A stretch of DNA of 64,000 bases from Methanospirillum hungatei JF-1 (lineage in GTDB: Archaea > Halobacteriota > Methanomicrobia > Methanomicrobiales > Methanospirillaceae). The translations under genes and the position numbers were made by a program. The notes beneath the pieces are model-generated. The model saw only the letters and a program-made list of their open reading frames with translations, searched no databases and was not told the DNA's origin. The stretch spans positions 1,462,936 through 1,526,935 of the forward strand of contig NC_007796.1 in the NCBI RefSeq assembly GCF_000013445.1, read 5' to 3'. Positions 28,040 to 37,137 of this stretch are shown here, piece by piece (within the stretch, counting starts at the first letter, position 1; each line of letters begins with the position of its first letter).

Positions 28040-29038
28040 CTATGGTACAAGAGAGGATAATTCAGGCGGTATATCACCAATACCTTCAGCAGGCTGGATA
28101 GGATCCTGACCTAATCCCTGTAACACGTCTTTTCCTTTTTCGCTCAGCATGAGCCTGATAAAATCAATTCCGGCACCCCTGTTTTGAGCATTGACCGGGA
28201 TGGAAACTGTAAAGACAATGGGTGGAGAGTGTTTCATTCCTGAACCGGTGTCAACTCCAACACTCCAGTATTCCTCCTGAAAATCAGGAACCGACAGGTC
28301 GATCTCTTTTGGAAGGTGAATCATATGTAAACCATGCTGAAATGCACCCCCCTGTTAATTCCAGGCATAATCTACCGTGCCATTCTTTGTATATTCGATG
28401 AGCTCGGTTGTTGTATTCAGAACCCTGAAATTACCATGACTGTGGGGAGTGACTGCTGACAGCACGGTTCCATTCTCTGATTCTAAACGGGTTATATCAG
28501 ACTCTGATGGAATAATAGTACTGAAGACTGGTTTTTCATAATAATCATCTGCAAGGCTCATAGTCACCAGCGAACGCCAACCCCTGGCATCTGCATCAGG
28601 GTGCACAATGGCAGTTGTTACATTTTTTTGGCTTAAAATATCATACCAGTTGTCAGACGTTATCATTTCAGCACAGGCACTGTCCGAGGTGTATGAAAGC
28701 ACCATAGCACAATTGCCATACCTGATATCCCATGTGATTTGAGATGGCATCAGCCCTTTTTCAAAGGACACATAATCTGGAACAATGAGAACATCATAAC
28801 CGGATTCACTGTTCTTAACCATGGAAACCAGCTCACCGGTCCCGTTAGTTTTCACCGGATGAACCTGGATATCCGGGTAGTTTTCTTCGAAGAGTGCAAT
28901 AATTCCTTCCATTTGAGAATCGATGGAAACCGGATATATAACCTGAAGTTCATTACTGGCTGAATCTGCAGTACCAAAACATCCCAGGAGAGACAATAAC
29001 ATAAGTATCCAAATGAACATTGACCACTTGAAGATCAT
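28040..29038 (-). pseudogene. WtpA-type tungstate/molybdate binding protein, nonsense-broken
   Basis: The frame at 28355-29038 holds a signal peptide (LMLLSLLGCFG) and the first two thirds of a WtpA-like solute-binding protein (GTGELVSMVKN, SDNWYDIL). It stops at a TAA (28355-28357) just after TVDYAW. The same frame continues without interruption past the stop as AFQHGLHMIHLPKEIDLS to 28040 and completes the protein (about 332 codons). Family members have a Tyr at the stop position, so TAT/TAC to TAA explains it. No permease or ATPase gene is adjacent. An intact transporter set lies at 54.8-58.1 kb. Either this copy is dead or a truncated product is made. Confidence 0.8.
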
Positions 29039-29102
29039 ATCATCCCTGATATTATCTGGAAATTCTAATAACTATCGGTAATAGTGAAAAAAAAGGAAAA
29101 AA

Positions 29103-29981
29103 TTAATATCCGCGAATTTCTGCCCTGACTTTTTCAAGGTTTTCAATCCGCTTCTCAAGAGCCGGGTGAGTTGAGAAGAGCCCTGCAAGAGTTTTTCCAG
29201 ACAGAGCGGGGATGATGTAAAATGCATTTGCTCCTTCTGCCTGAACTTTTGCCTGTGTTGGCAGACGTTCCATCTTACCGCTGATCTTCTGAAGAGCTGA
29301 GATCAGGGCATCGGGATTATTGGTAATATATGCGGCTCCCCGGTCGGCTGCAAATTCCCGGTACCTGGAGAGTGCCATCATCAAAAGCGTTGCAATAACC
29401 CATACCACTGCTGCAACAATACCTGCAATGATCCATGCTCCTCCCTGTTCCCGGTTACTGAATATTGATGCGAACAGGAAATTGTTCATGATCATGGATG
29501 CAATCATGGCAACAAAGCTGGCAACCGTCATGGTCAGGATATCACGGTTTTTTACATGAGAGAGTTCATGTGCCAGGACCGCCTCAAGTTCATCGCGGTT
29601 TAAGGTCTGCATGATGGAATCCGTCACTGCCACCACGGCATGATTCGGGCTTCTGCCGGTTGCAAATGCATTTGGCATCGGGGAGTGCATGACAGCTATC
29701 CGTGGCTTTGGAAGATCTGCTTCCTGGCATAACTTCTCAATAGTGCGGTGAAGGTCCGGTGCTTCATCATATTCAACAATCTTTGAACCGGTGGTCATGA
29801 GCACCAGCTTGTCGGAGAAGAAATACTGAACAAGACCCATGACGACTGCAATCAGGATAATAAATCCGGACGGAAGTCCCAGGGCCATCAGGATACCCAT
29901 GAACACAAGATACACGAGTAAGAGCAGTGCCCAGGTCAGGAAAATTCGTCCTGTCAGGCCTGCATCACGTTTCCACTTCAT
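29103..29981 (-). CDS. htpX: HtpX-like M48 membrane protease
   Basis: 292 residues, the normal length of HtpX. Two N-terminal transmembrane helices (LTWALLLLVYLVFMGILMAL and FIILIAVVMGLVQYFF) precede the zinc-site motif HELSHVKNRD near residue 138. Two further helices follow (FVAMIASMIMNNFLFASIF and WIIAGIVAAVVWVIATLLMM), then the third zinc ligand Glu in REFAADRGAA. The C-terminus keeps LFSTHPALEKRIENL. The family degrades misfolded membrane proteins with the active site on the cytosolic side. It is a single gene, not linked to the neighbouring transport pseudogene. Confidence 0.93.
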   Translation of the reverse strand: MKWKRDAGLTGRIFLTWALLLLVYLVFMGILMALGLPSGFIILIAVVMGLVQYFFSDKLVLMTTGSKIVEYDEAPDLHRTIEKLCQEADLPKPRIAVMHSPMPNAFATGRSPNHAVVAVTDSIMQTLNRDELEAVLAHELSHVKNRDILTMTVASFVAMIASMIMNNFLFASIFSNREQGGAWIIAGIVAAVVWVIATLLMMALSRYREFAADRGAAYITNNPDALISALQKISGKMERLPTQAKVQAEGANAFYIIPALSGKTLAGLFSTHPALEKRIENLEKVRAEIRGY

Positions 29982-30070
29982 ATCGGTCTAAGGTACTTTT
30001 ATCTTTGAGGATAAAGAGTTATACCATCCAAAAGGGGATTCCTGCCGGAACACAAGAAGAAAGGATTTAT

Positions 30071-30529
30071 TCAGGGATCAATTATCGCCCGATGCACTGC
30101 TTCATCAGGGTTTTCGCAGGGTATCACTCCGGGAATATCCCAGGTTGAAATTCCATATACCGGGATCCCTGATTTGAGAGCAAAAGCAATCTCCGATAGT
30201 GTCCCATATTCTCCACCAATGGCGATAACCGCATCAGCTGATCCAACAAGGATGACATTGCGAGCATGATCCATCCGGGTTTTTACTATTGCCGATAGAT
30301 AGGAATTGCCTTCTGAACCGGGAACAATCCCGACCACCATGCCTCCTGCATTGGAAGCACCACGACATGAGGCCTCCATAACTCCACCCCTTCCTCCGGA
30401 AAGAAGAACAATTCCTTTGTGTGCAAGAAGCACACCGACCCGTTCTGCATGGATCAGGTCCTGCTCTCCTGCATGGGATCCTCCGATTACAGCGACCTGT
30501 TTTCCAGTATTTCTTGTCCCGTCACCCAT
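30071..30529 (-). CDS. SLOG-fold (TIGR00725/LOG-like) nucleotide-binding protein
   Basis: About 152 residues of the small Rossmann-type family related to LOG/'lysine decarboxylase-like' proteins. Visible landmarks are VAVIGGSHA at the N-terminus, the LLSGGRGGVMEA loop, RNVILVGSADAVIAIGGEYGTLSE with the phosphate-binding GGEYGTLSE motif, and the GIPVYGI strand. The related LOG enzymes release cytokinin-like bases from nucleotides, and other SLOG proteins bind nucleotide signals, so a nucleotide ligand is likely but unproven. The ATG at 30529 is preferred to a TTG at 30550. The gene lies close to htpX in the same direction (about 90 bases) but need not be co-regulated. Confidence 0.8.
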   Translation of the reverse strand: MGDGTRNTGKQVAVIGGSHAGEQDLIHAERVGVLLAHKGIVLLSGGRGGVMEASCRGASNAGGMVVGIVPGSEGNSYLSAIVKTRMDHARNVILVGSADAVIAIGGEYGTLSEIAFALKSGIPVYGISTWDIPGVIPCENPDEAVHRAIIDP

Positions 30530-30656
30530 ATACACCCACGACTCCTTCAAATGGTAAGAGATTTATCCTCTATCCGGCTGATCCGAACGTTATAATTCGT
30601 TTATGCACTACCCGAAAAATTTACCCATGAACCTTCTTTTTCCGGATATCGGAATA

Positions 30657-32075
30657 CTATACTATAACCGGTGATGCAATCGCATCTGCATAGATCCCGT
30701 TTGGAATACTGATATCAAACCTGGCACCTTTCCCTTCTGTTCCCGTCTCGGTAATTGATATCCCGGTTAAAGCAAGGATCTCCCTGACAAGAAAGAGTCC
30801 AAGACCTGTGTGTTTCCCATGTCCACGTTCAAATATTGCCTCTTTCTCATCATCCCTGACACCGGTCCCGTTATCCTCCCACGAAATAGTGTACCCGTCA
30901 GGATGCCTGGTTCCAGAAACCAGAATATGAGATATTGTTCCCCCATGACGAAGGGAATTATCAAGGAGGTTGAAAAAGACTTTTTCCAGCATCGGATCAG
31001 CAAAAACAGAAATATCTTCCAGAGTAACATCCAATGTCAGGCCCTCGGGAATCTGCAGCCCCTTTATGATCATGGCCGGGGATTGCCAGGCAGGTTCATG
31101 GATTCCCAGATCCTGGTAGAGACGGGTAAATTCAATCTGCTTTTGTATTGCAGTTGTGGCAGCTTCAAGGGTTTTGAAGTAATGGGAAATTGTGGGATCA
31201 CTGCATTCCATCTCTGCAATCTCAATTGCACCCAGTATGATGGTAACCTTGTTCAGAATATCATGCCTGGTGATGCTGTTCATGAGATTTATCTGCCGTG
31301 ATGCCTTCCGCAGGGATTTTTCTATCTGTTTCCGGTCAGTAACATCACGAAGTGAGAGAAGGATTGCAGGCTTATCCTCATATTGAATCAGTTTTCCAAT
31401 ACTCTCTACCGTGACAGGCCGGCCATGAGACGTAACCGCTTCATATTCGGCAATATAGGAATCATGCCCCTGTGCAACTTCAGAAAAATCACGAATGACC
31501 GCTTCATGTGATTCAGGAGAGATAAATTCCATGACATTCCGGCCGAGATTGCCAGGGATATCTGCCACTTCAATCATCTGTGCAGCAGCATTATTCGCAA
31601 AGAGAAGCCTTCCGTACAGATCAACAATGAGTATGGGCTCTAAGGCATGGGTCACCAGGAACCGGTATTTCTCCTCACTCTCAAAAAGGTCTTTTTTTGT
31701 TTTGTACCGTTCGACGACCTTATCAATGGTATAGGCCAGGTCAGAAAAAACCGTTATTGGATCATTCCCTTTCCTGACGTAATAATCCGCTTTCTGCTCA
31801 ATGGCATGGATCACAACCTCCTCATCACCCTTTCCGGTGAAGAGAATAAAAGGGATATCCCCATGGTTCTTTCTGACTTCGGTAAGGAGAGAGATACCAT
31901 CCATTCCCGGCATCATGTAATCGGAAACGATGACATCATATCGGGTCTGTGAAAGAGAATCCAATGCTTCTTTTGCTGAAGAACAGGTTGTTACAGAAAA
32001 CCCCTTCCGGGTCAGAAAAAGAGATGAGGCAATACAGAGATCCTCTTCGTCATCTACATATAATACCGAAACCAA
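30657..32075 (-). CDS. Hybrid receiver-PAS-histidine kinase
   Basis: About 472 residues. A receiver domain (SVLYVDDEEDL, phosphoacceptor Asp in VIVSDYMMPGMDG, Lys in VRKGND) is followed by a PAS domain (EKYRFLVTHALEPILIVDLY), then a kinase module. The phosphoacceptor His lies in SITRHDILNKVTIILGAIE, the archaeal-type box. The ATPase has the N box LLDNSLRHGG, G1 DNGTGV and G2 GKHTGLGLFLV. No transmembrane segment, so the kinase is cytosolic. The listed start is TTG at 32075, after a strong GGTGGGGGGAG. An upstream GTG at 32144 would add 23 residues but has no ribosome site. Confidence 0.87.
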   Translation of the reverse strand: MVSVLYVDDEEDLCIASSLFLTRKGFSVTTCSSAKEALDSLSQTRYDVIVSDYMMPGMDGISLLTEVRKNHGDIPFILFTGKGDEEVVIHAIEQKADYYVRKGNDPITVFSDLAYTIDKVVERYKTKKDLFESEEKYRFLVTHALEPILIVDLYGRLLFANNAAAQMIEVADIPGNLGRNVMEFISPESHEAVIRDFSEVAQGHDSYIAEYEAVTSHGRPVTVESIGKLIQYEDKPAILLSLRDVTDRKQIEKSLRKASRQINLMNSITRHDILNKVTIILGAIEIAEMECSDPTISHYFKTLEAATTAIQKQIEFTRLYQDLGIHEPAWQSPAMIIKGLQIPEGLTLDVTLEDISVFADPMLEKVFFNLLDNSLRHGGTISHILVSGTRHPDGYTISWEDNGTGVRDDEKEAIFERGHGKHTGLGLFLVREILALTGISITETGTEGKGARFDISIPNGIYADAIASPVIV

Positions 32076-32343
32076 AAGACTCCCCCCACCGTATCCACTT
32101 TTATCCGACCTGGTGAACCCTTCATCCCCCTGTATCGTGTTCACATGCCCGGATTTAATTATAAATTATCCATCTTTTTTCCTTCATAATATATATGCAT
32201 ATGCCTCCCGACCAAGGAGAGGAGACTTGGACACATAATATTCGAAAATTTTTTCGGATACATCAGGATTCTGATCTCACATTTCCCTCCATGCAGGGCA
32301 AATACTTATTGCTCTCGTGTTCCTCATAATGGAGGAAGATATC

Positions 32344-32907
32344 ATGATCAAGAAGATTTTATCAACCGATAAAGAATCATTTGAATGTAAAATTCTCAAT
32401 CCGATTGAGTACTGGCTTTGGAAATTCCGGTATGTATCATTTCTTGCAGTCATATTTTGTGCCATTGCGTCAGTGGCCCTGTTTGTCATGGGCACTCTGG
32501 AGATCATCCACCCGGTTAAGGAAATATTGCTGAGTATTGCGGGTGTTGCAACAGAACATGCAAGTCTTGAAAATGAAGAGATACTGAAAGGCTTTATCGG
32601 TGCACTTGATCTGTACCTGATTGCAGTATTCTTCCTAATCTTCAGTTTCGGTTTATACGAGCTGATTATTTCGAAGATAGATGTTGCACGTGATGCATGC
32701 GATGACGTCGAGCACCCGCTTCTTCAGATTACGTCACTGGATGAACTGAAAAGTAAAATCATCAAAGTTATCATCATCATCCTGATGGTTGCATTCTTCA
32801 AGAATGTCATATCAATGAAGATGATTGCAGTCAGTGATGCCCTGCTCCTTGCACTCGCGATACTTGCCCTCTGTATCGGGTCATACTTCCTGACAAAAGA
32901 ACATTAA
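32344..32907 (+). CDS. YqhA/UPF0114 family membrane protein
   Basis: About 187 residues. The ATG at 32344 is chosen because GGAGGA lies seven bases upstream. Hydrophobic helices at YVSFLAVIFCAIASVALFVMG, LYLIAVFFLIFSFGLYEL, VIIIILMVAFFKNVIS and ALLLALAILALCIGSYFL, with the family landmarks GALDLYLIA and FGLYELIISKID, place it in UPF0114. The function of the family is not established; members are often near oxidative or metabolic stress genes, and a rubrerythrin gene is the next complete gene here, on the other strand. It is a single-gene unit. Confidence 0.85.
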   Translation: MIKKILSTDKESFECKILNPIEYWLWKFRYVSFLAVIFCAIASVALFVMGTLEIIHPVKEILLSIAGVATEHASLENEEILKGFIGALDLYLIAVFFLIFSFGLYELIISKIDVARDACDDVEHPLLQITSLDELKSKIIKVIIIILMVAFFKNVISMKMIAVSDALLLALAILALCIGSYFLTKEH

Positions 32908-33049
32908 AACGGGTGGAAAAACCCTCACATCTTTTTTGGATCGTACGAATTATCAGAGCATTTCACCAGTATGACTGGAGATCTATCTTCGTTTAGAGAA
33001 CTTCTGATTCGAAAAAAAGAGTTATTTAAAGGGATAAGAAAAATGGGTA

Positions 33050-33622
33050 TTAATAGTTATCGCACCAGAGTTCAAAGTGTGCCTGTGCATGTGCACAAAC
33101 CGGGCAGGGATTTGGTGCTTCTGATCCTTCATGGACATACCCACAGTTTCTGCATTTCCACCTGGTGGGAGTGTTCCGCTTAAACACGGTTCCCTGCTCA
33201 ACCGCTGCAAGGAGTTTGCGGAACCGTTGCTCATGAGATACTTCCACTTTCGCGATGTGACGGAATGTCTCTGCAATTTCCTTAAAGCCTTCCTTTTCTG
33301 CAGTTTCTGCAAATCCGGGATAGAGGGCCCCCCACTCATGGCTCTCACCATCTGCTGCGGCCTTAAGGTTCTCCGGGGTTGTTTTTATCATTCCTGACGG
33401 ATAGGATGCAGTTATTTCTGCATCTCCACCAGGCAGAAGTTTAAAGAAGAGCTTTGCATGTTCCTTCTCATTATCTGCAGTTTCGGTGAAGATTGCAGAT
33501 ATCTGTTCATATCCTTCCTTCTTAGCAACACTTGCAAAGTAGTTGTATCGCATCCGGGCCTGGGATTCCCCTGCAAATGCTGCAAGGAGATTCTTTTCGG
33601 TCTGGCTTCCTTTTAACTCCAT
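33050..33622 (-). CDS. rbr: Rubrerythrin
   Basis: 190 residues. The N-terminal ferritin-like domain holds the diiron ligands in pairs ([54 protein letters not shown]). The C-terminal rubredoxin-like domain has the iron-binding cysteines CRNCGY and CPVCAH. Rubrerythrin reduces hydrogen peroxide in the cytosol of anaerobes. The start at the ATG at 33622 opens directly on the conserved [19 protein letters not shown]. Transcribed alone, divergent from a small membrane-protein gene. Confidence 0.96.
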   Translation of the reverse strand: MELKGSQTEKNLLAAFAGESQARMRYNYFASVAKKEGYEQISAIFTETADNEKEHAKLFFKLLPGGDAEITASYPSGMIKTTPENLKAAADGESHEWGALYPGFAETAEKEGFKEIAETFRHIAKVEVSHEQRFRKLLAAVEQGTVFKRNTPTRWKCRNCGYVHEGSEAPNPCPVCAHAQAHFELWCDNY

Positions 33623-33725
33623 ATTGATCAGCCTCTACCATAACATGATCTGTTATGTCGTACAGATAATAATCTGCTCTGGGTCAATAAATAGATGACA
33701 GATAACGATATACAATAGAGGTTAT

Positions 33726-34199
33726 ATGATAGCCGATCCTTTCGTCTTTATAATCGCCCCTTTTTTTATCGTCCTCTCCATACTGGTGATCGTCCTATTT
33801 TTCGTTGTTTTCTATATGTTAAAAAACCTTGATAAATCGGGTGGATATAGCATACTGGTTGAGCAATGGCCAGCAAGTCAGGAACCTACGGGCACGCTGT
33901 TTTCACGTCAGACCCTTGGGCTGGGAAAGGTCTGGTATAAGAACTGTGTGAAGATCGTGATCTCCAGGGAAGGACTCTTCATCTCATTAGGGTTTCCTTT
34001 CAGACTTTTATCCCTCATTCATTCAGAGAGTGGAAAGAGTGCCCTCATCCCCTGGGGATCATTACGGTACCGACAAAAAAGCAGTGCATTCTGGACACAT
34101 GTGTATGAATATGAGGTTCAAAGTGAAAAACCAGTTATTCTTACCGTTTCAAAACAGATTGCTCACTCATTTCCTGAATATGTAAAACCGCCAACATGA
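33726..34199 (+). CDS. Membrane-anchored protein of unknown function
   Basis: 157 residues. One long N-terminal hydrophobic segment (FIIAPFFIVLSILVIVLFFVVFYML) is followed by a soluble domain of about 120 residues predicted to be beta-rich (KNCVKIVISREGLFISLG and ALIPWGSLRYRQ). This pattern resembles small membrane-tethered PH-like domains, but I have no firm family match. AGAGGTT lies shortly upstream of the ATG. It is convergent with the DtxR-family gene to its right. Confidence 0.7.
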   Translation: MIADPFVFIIAPFFIVLSILVIVLFFVVFYMLKNLDKSGGYSILVEQWPASQEPTGTLFSRQTLGLGKVWYKNCVKIVISREGLFISLGFPFRLLSLIHSESGKSALIPWGSLRYRQKSSAFWTHVYEYEVQSEKPVILTVSKQIAHSFPEYVKPPT

Positions 34200-34213
34200 G
34201 TAGTGATGAACGT

Positions 34214-34651
34214 TCAGCTTTTTTTCAGAACTATTTTTTCAAAACGCTTTTTCAGGGCAGGATCTGTGCAGCATTCCTCAATAAATTCGACTACTCCCAG
34301 GAGCTTACCATACGATTCCGGTGATAATCCATGTTCCATGATACAGGCATCATGGTCTGCAACGGTTCCATCTGCCCCTATTAGTTCAAGAAGCGTGCGA
34401 AGTATGGTGTGAGATTGTATGGTTCTCTCTGCAATACACCGCCCTTCATCAGTCAGGGTCACTCCCCCGTATGGCTCGTAATTCACCAGTCCTGCATCCT
34501 GTAACCGCTTGAATCCGTCGGTAACGGTGGCAGGGGTGATATGTAATGCCTGGGCGATGTCCCGTGATTTTGCATATCCTTTCTCTTCGGAGATTTCAAA
34601 GATCACTTCCAGGAGATCCTCGTTCCGTCTCGTTACTTTCTCTTCAGCCAT
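34214..34651 (-). CDS. DtxR/MntR-family metal-dependent repressor (first copy)
   Basis: 145 residues. A winged helix at residues 8-70 (EEKGYAKSRDIAQALHITPATVTDGFKRLQDAGLVNYEPYGGVTLT) is followed by the metal-binding dimer domain, with candidate ligands in ERTIQSHTILRTLL and DACIMEHGLSPE (Cys, Glu, His). There is no SH3-like third domain, as in MntR. Such proteins repress metal-uptake genes when loaded with Fe(II) or Mn(II). It stands 1.3 kb before the first binding-protein gene of the transport cluster and has a paralogue at 46.8 kb, so control of that cluster is plausible. I could not identify its operator. Confidence 0.9.
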   Translation of the reverse strand: MAEEKVTRRNEDLLEVIFEISEEKGYAKSRDIAQALHITPATVTDGFKRLQDAGLVNYEPYGGVTLTDEGRCIAERTIQSHTILRTLLELIGADGTVADHDACIMEHGLSPESYGKLLGVVEFIEECCTDPALKKRFEKIVLKKS

Positions 34652-35975
34652 GTCAGATATTATATGTAAAAATGCTCTGATACTACTCAGTCACGTTTGA
34701 CTCGGTAAACTATGTGTTCTAATCTACCATATAATAATAAGAATCAGAGCACAATCGCATTTAAGTTTAATGGAGAAAGCAACACTATTATGAGAAGAGG
34801 TATGCGATAAGAAAGAGCAATAAGACCGGTTACAATGGTACGACATAAAAGCACGGTATTACCGGTCAGGCTGATGCTCATATGCAAAGGCGATTTTTTC
34901 GAGGAATCTTATCATGTTGGACCTTGTTATTCTGCAACCTCCAGACAGATCCGGACATACCGGTTGTCTGATCAATACTTCCTTTTTTGGTTGATATGAG
35001 AGGTTCCCAAACCTTTTTTCAGAAAAGCATACTGGGTATAAAACCTCTCGTTCAAGGGGAGAGGATCTCAGAAATTCGCAGAAGAAACACACAATATGAA
35101 AAGTGTATCACTATCGGCTACCAAATCTTTCATAAAAATCCCCCTTTTTTGGGCAACCAGGTATCTTTACAAAGTCACCCCCTTAAAACCTTCAATTTGA
35201 CCCCTATTATCAAAAATACGGCCATTTGATATATCAGACTACCTGCGACTTAAGGTTGCACCAGATAAGCGAATTAAATCGATTATTTTGCTGAATAAAG
35301 GCTGAATCGCAGAGTTATAGAAGCACGCTATCATACATGAAATCTACCCATGAGTTAGTATACCTGAAGGTGAGATCCTGCAATAGAGGGCGGATATATG
35401 AATGTTATTTTTGAGAATATAAATATATATAATTTAATACAATGGCGTCGTATGGATGAAAAACGGTGATTGCATATTTTTCTCTTTAAGGTTTATCAAA
35501 CGTAATCGTTCTTCCCATGTGATCGGTTATTACAATCGGGGATTCAAAAGACAGAATTATCATAATTTCAGCACAGATTAGAAGAAATCCCAAAATTGAA
35601 TAAAACAGAATTTTGTTGCCATAATGAAATGATTCTCCATTGTTTGATTGCTCTCTGTCAGGTGCTGATTGTAAAAAAAGGATTTAGCAATAGTATGATT
35701 TTAAAAGTTTTATTCAAACTATCATTTTCTATACCCGATTTGGTCAATAATAAAGTAAGCCAAAATTGAGGACGTTTTTTCAATAAAAGCTAAATCATTG
35801 CTGAAACCAGATAGCCAATTTTCTCAATCACAGGTCCCAGCCTATCCTTCCATGCCAAGAATTGCAGAGAGGTGTTCCATCCTTACATTCACGATTTTTG
35901 TGCTAAGACAAAAAAACCGAGATTATATATTCTGAAAATATCATAGTATATTTGCAACCGTTGTGAGATGACTAA
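34652..35975. other. Long non-coding spacer, possibly decayed sequence
   Basis: About 1.3 kb with no gene I can support. Only short frames occur (for example 34859-35092 and 34987-35229) and neither has a recognisable domain or ribosome site. The arms GCTCTGAT (34674) and ATCAGAGC (34743) form an 8-bp inverted pair upstream of the DtxR gene. The stretch 35400-35970 is strongly AT-rich. It may hold decayed genes, regulatory DNA for both flanking genes, or both. Confidence 0.45.
35922..35931 (+). promoter_or_regulatory. Probable TATA box before first binding-protein gene
   Basis: The stretch ATTATATATT lies about 50 bases before the ATG at 35979, preceded by a purine-rich element (ACCGAG). A start site 25 bases downstream would leave a leader of about 30 bases containing GAGATGA, so promoter and ribosome site are mutually consistent. 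Confidence 0.45.
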
Positions 35976-35978
35976 TTG

Positions 35979-37121
35979 ATGAAAATACTAGATAAAAAAA
36001 CATGTTCTCATGTTACACGTATCAGACCATCATTATGCATTCTTTTGATCCTTTTCCTCACTGTCTGCATGGTTAGCTCAGCTGACACAAACAGCGGAGA
36101 TACTGGCAGTGTAACGATAACAGATGACTGGGGAAGAGAAGTTATCCTTGACCATCCCGCTGAACGAATTGTCTTTGGCCATACCGCTGCAGGTGAAGGA
36201 ATTCTTCTCGCTGGTGGCTGGGATAAAGTAGTCGGAAGGGACGCTTCAATCACGAACTACAAATTTTATCCAAATCTTGATTCACTTCCGGTAATAAACG
36301 GGCTGAATCAGGCATTTACCCTGGATTTCGAAAAAATTACTGAGTTAGAGCCGGACCTCGTAATTCTCCAAAAGAAATACTCAGACCGGGAAAACTTTGA
36401 TGTAATTGCTGAAACACTGGCACCGGACATTCCGGTTGTGGGTCTTGATTTCCTTGATCCGGAATCTGCTGATAGTATTCAAAAGTTAGGCGTTCTCCTT
36501 GGAACAAGTGATGTTGCTGATGAATATGTCAGATTTCATGATGATACCATCACAAGCATTCGGGAAAAAACAAGTTCACTTCCAGATACTGAAAAGCCAC
36601 ATGTATTTATCGATGCAGTCGGAATGGGTCCAGAACAGATTTCAACCTACGGAAAAGAGGCTTCGTTCTGGAATAAGATATGTGACATTGCTGGAGCAAA
36701 GAACGTAGCACAGGATTTACCTTCGGATTTTGTAAAAACAGTAGATCTGGAATGGCTGCTTGAACAGGATATTGACAGTATTGTTGTTCAGGTGTGGGAC
36801 AAAGAAAAGCCGGAATATGTTGGCTATACCGCAACACAGCCCGCAAAGGCAACTGAGGAAGCAGAGGTTATTATTCAGGAAATTTCAGAAAAAGATATAT
36901 ATTCACATACCGACGCAGTTCAGAACGGACAAGTATTTGTCCAGGACTATCAACTAGCAAATAACCCGAAATCTTTCATTGGAGTTGTGTACCTGGCCAA
37001 ATGGATCCATCCGGACCTGTTTGCAGACATTAATCCTGAGCAGATTCACCAGGAATACCTGAAGAAGTTTATTGGAACAGACCTTGATTTGAATAATGCC
37101 GGGATATTTGGGTATCCCTGA
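35979..37121 (+). CDS. FecB/BtuF-type metal-complex binding protein (copy 1)
   Basis: About 380 residues. A signal peptide (LCILLILFLTVCMVSSA, residues 16-33) is followed by a periplasmic-binding-protein-like domain of the iron-siderophore/cobalamin class, opening SVTITDDWGREVILDHPAERIV. It shares with the two paralogues at 38.3 and 43.2 kb the motif GGWDKVVGRD, the LEPDLVILQK strand and the C-terminal YLAKW(I/L/F)HPDLF block that ends in GYP. It should capture a metal chelate outside the membrane and deliver it to the FecCD permease at 40.3 kb. The methyltransferase gene follows after 16 bases. ATG preferred over a TTG three bases upstream. The ligand is unknown. Confidence 0.9.
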   Translation: MKILDKKTCSHVTRIRPSLCILLILFLTVCMVSSADTNSGDTGSVTITDDWGREVILDHPAERIVFGHTAAGEGILLAGGWDKVVGRDASITNYKFYPNLDSLPVINGLNQAFTLDFEKITELEPDLVILQKKYSDRENFDVIAETLAPDIPVVGLDFLDPESADSIQKLGVLLGTSDVADEYVRFHDDTITSIREKTSSLPDTEKPHVFIDAVGMGPEQISTYGKEASFWNKICDIAGAKNVAQDLPSDFVKTVDLEWLLEQDIDSIVVQVWDKEKPEYVGYTATQPAKATEEAEVIIQEISEKDIYSHTDAVQNGQVFVQDYQLANNPKSFIGVVYLAKWIHPDLFADINPEQIHQEYLKKFIGTDLDLNNAGIFGYP

Positions 37122-37137
37122 ATAATTTTTGAGAAAT

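Noticed and set aside
28355-28357. TAA as a recoded sense codon in the WtpA-like gene
   Set aside because: Methanogen recoding known for pyrrolysine uses UAG, not UAA, and I see no basis for UAA readthrough; a nonsense mutation is simpler.
34859-35229. Short frames (77 and 80 codons) in the 1.3-kb gap
   Set aside because: They overlap on opposite strands, have no ribosome sites and match no domain.
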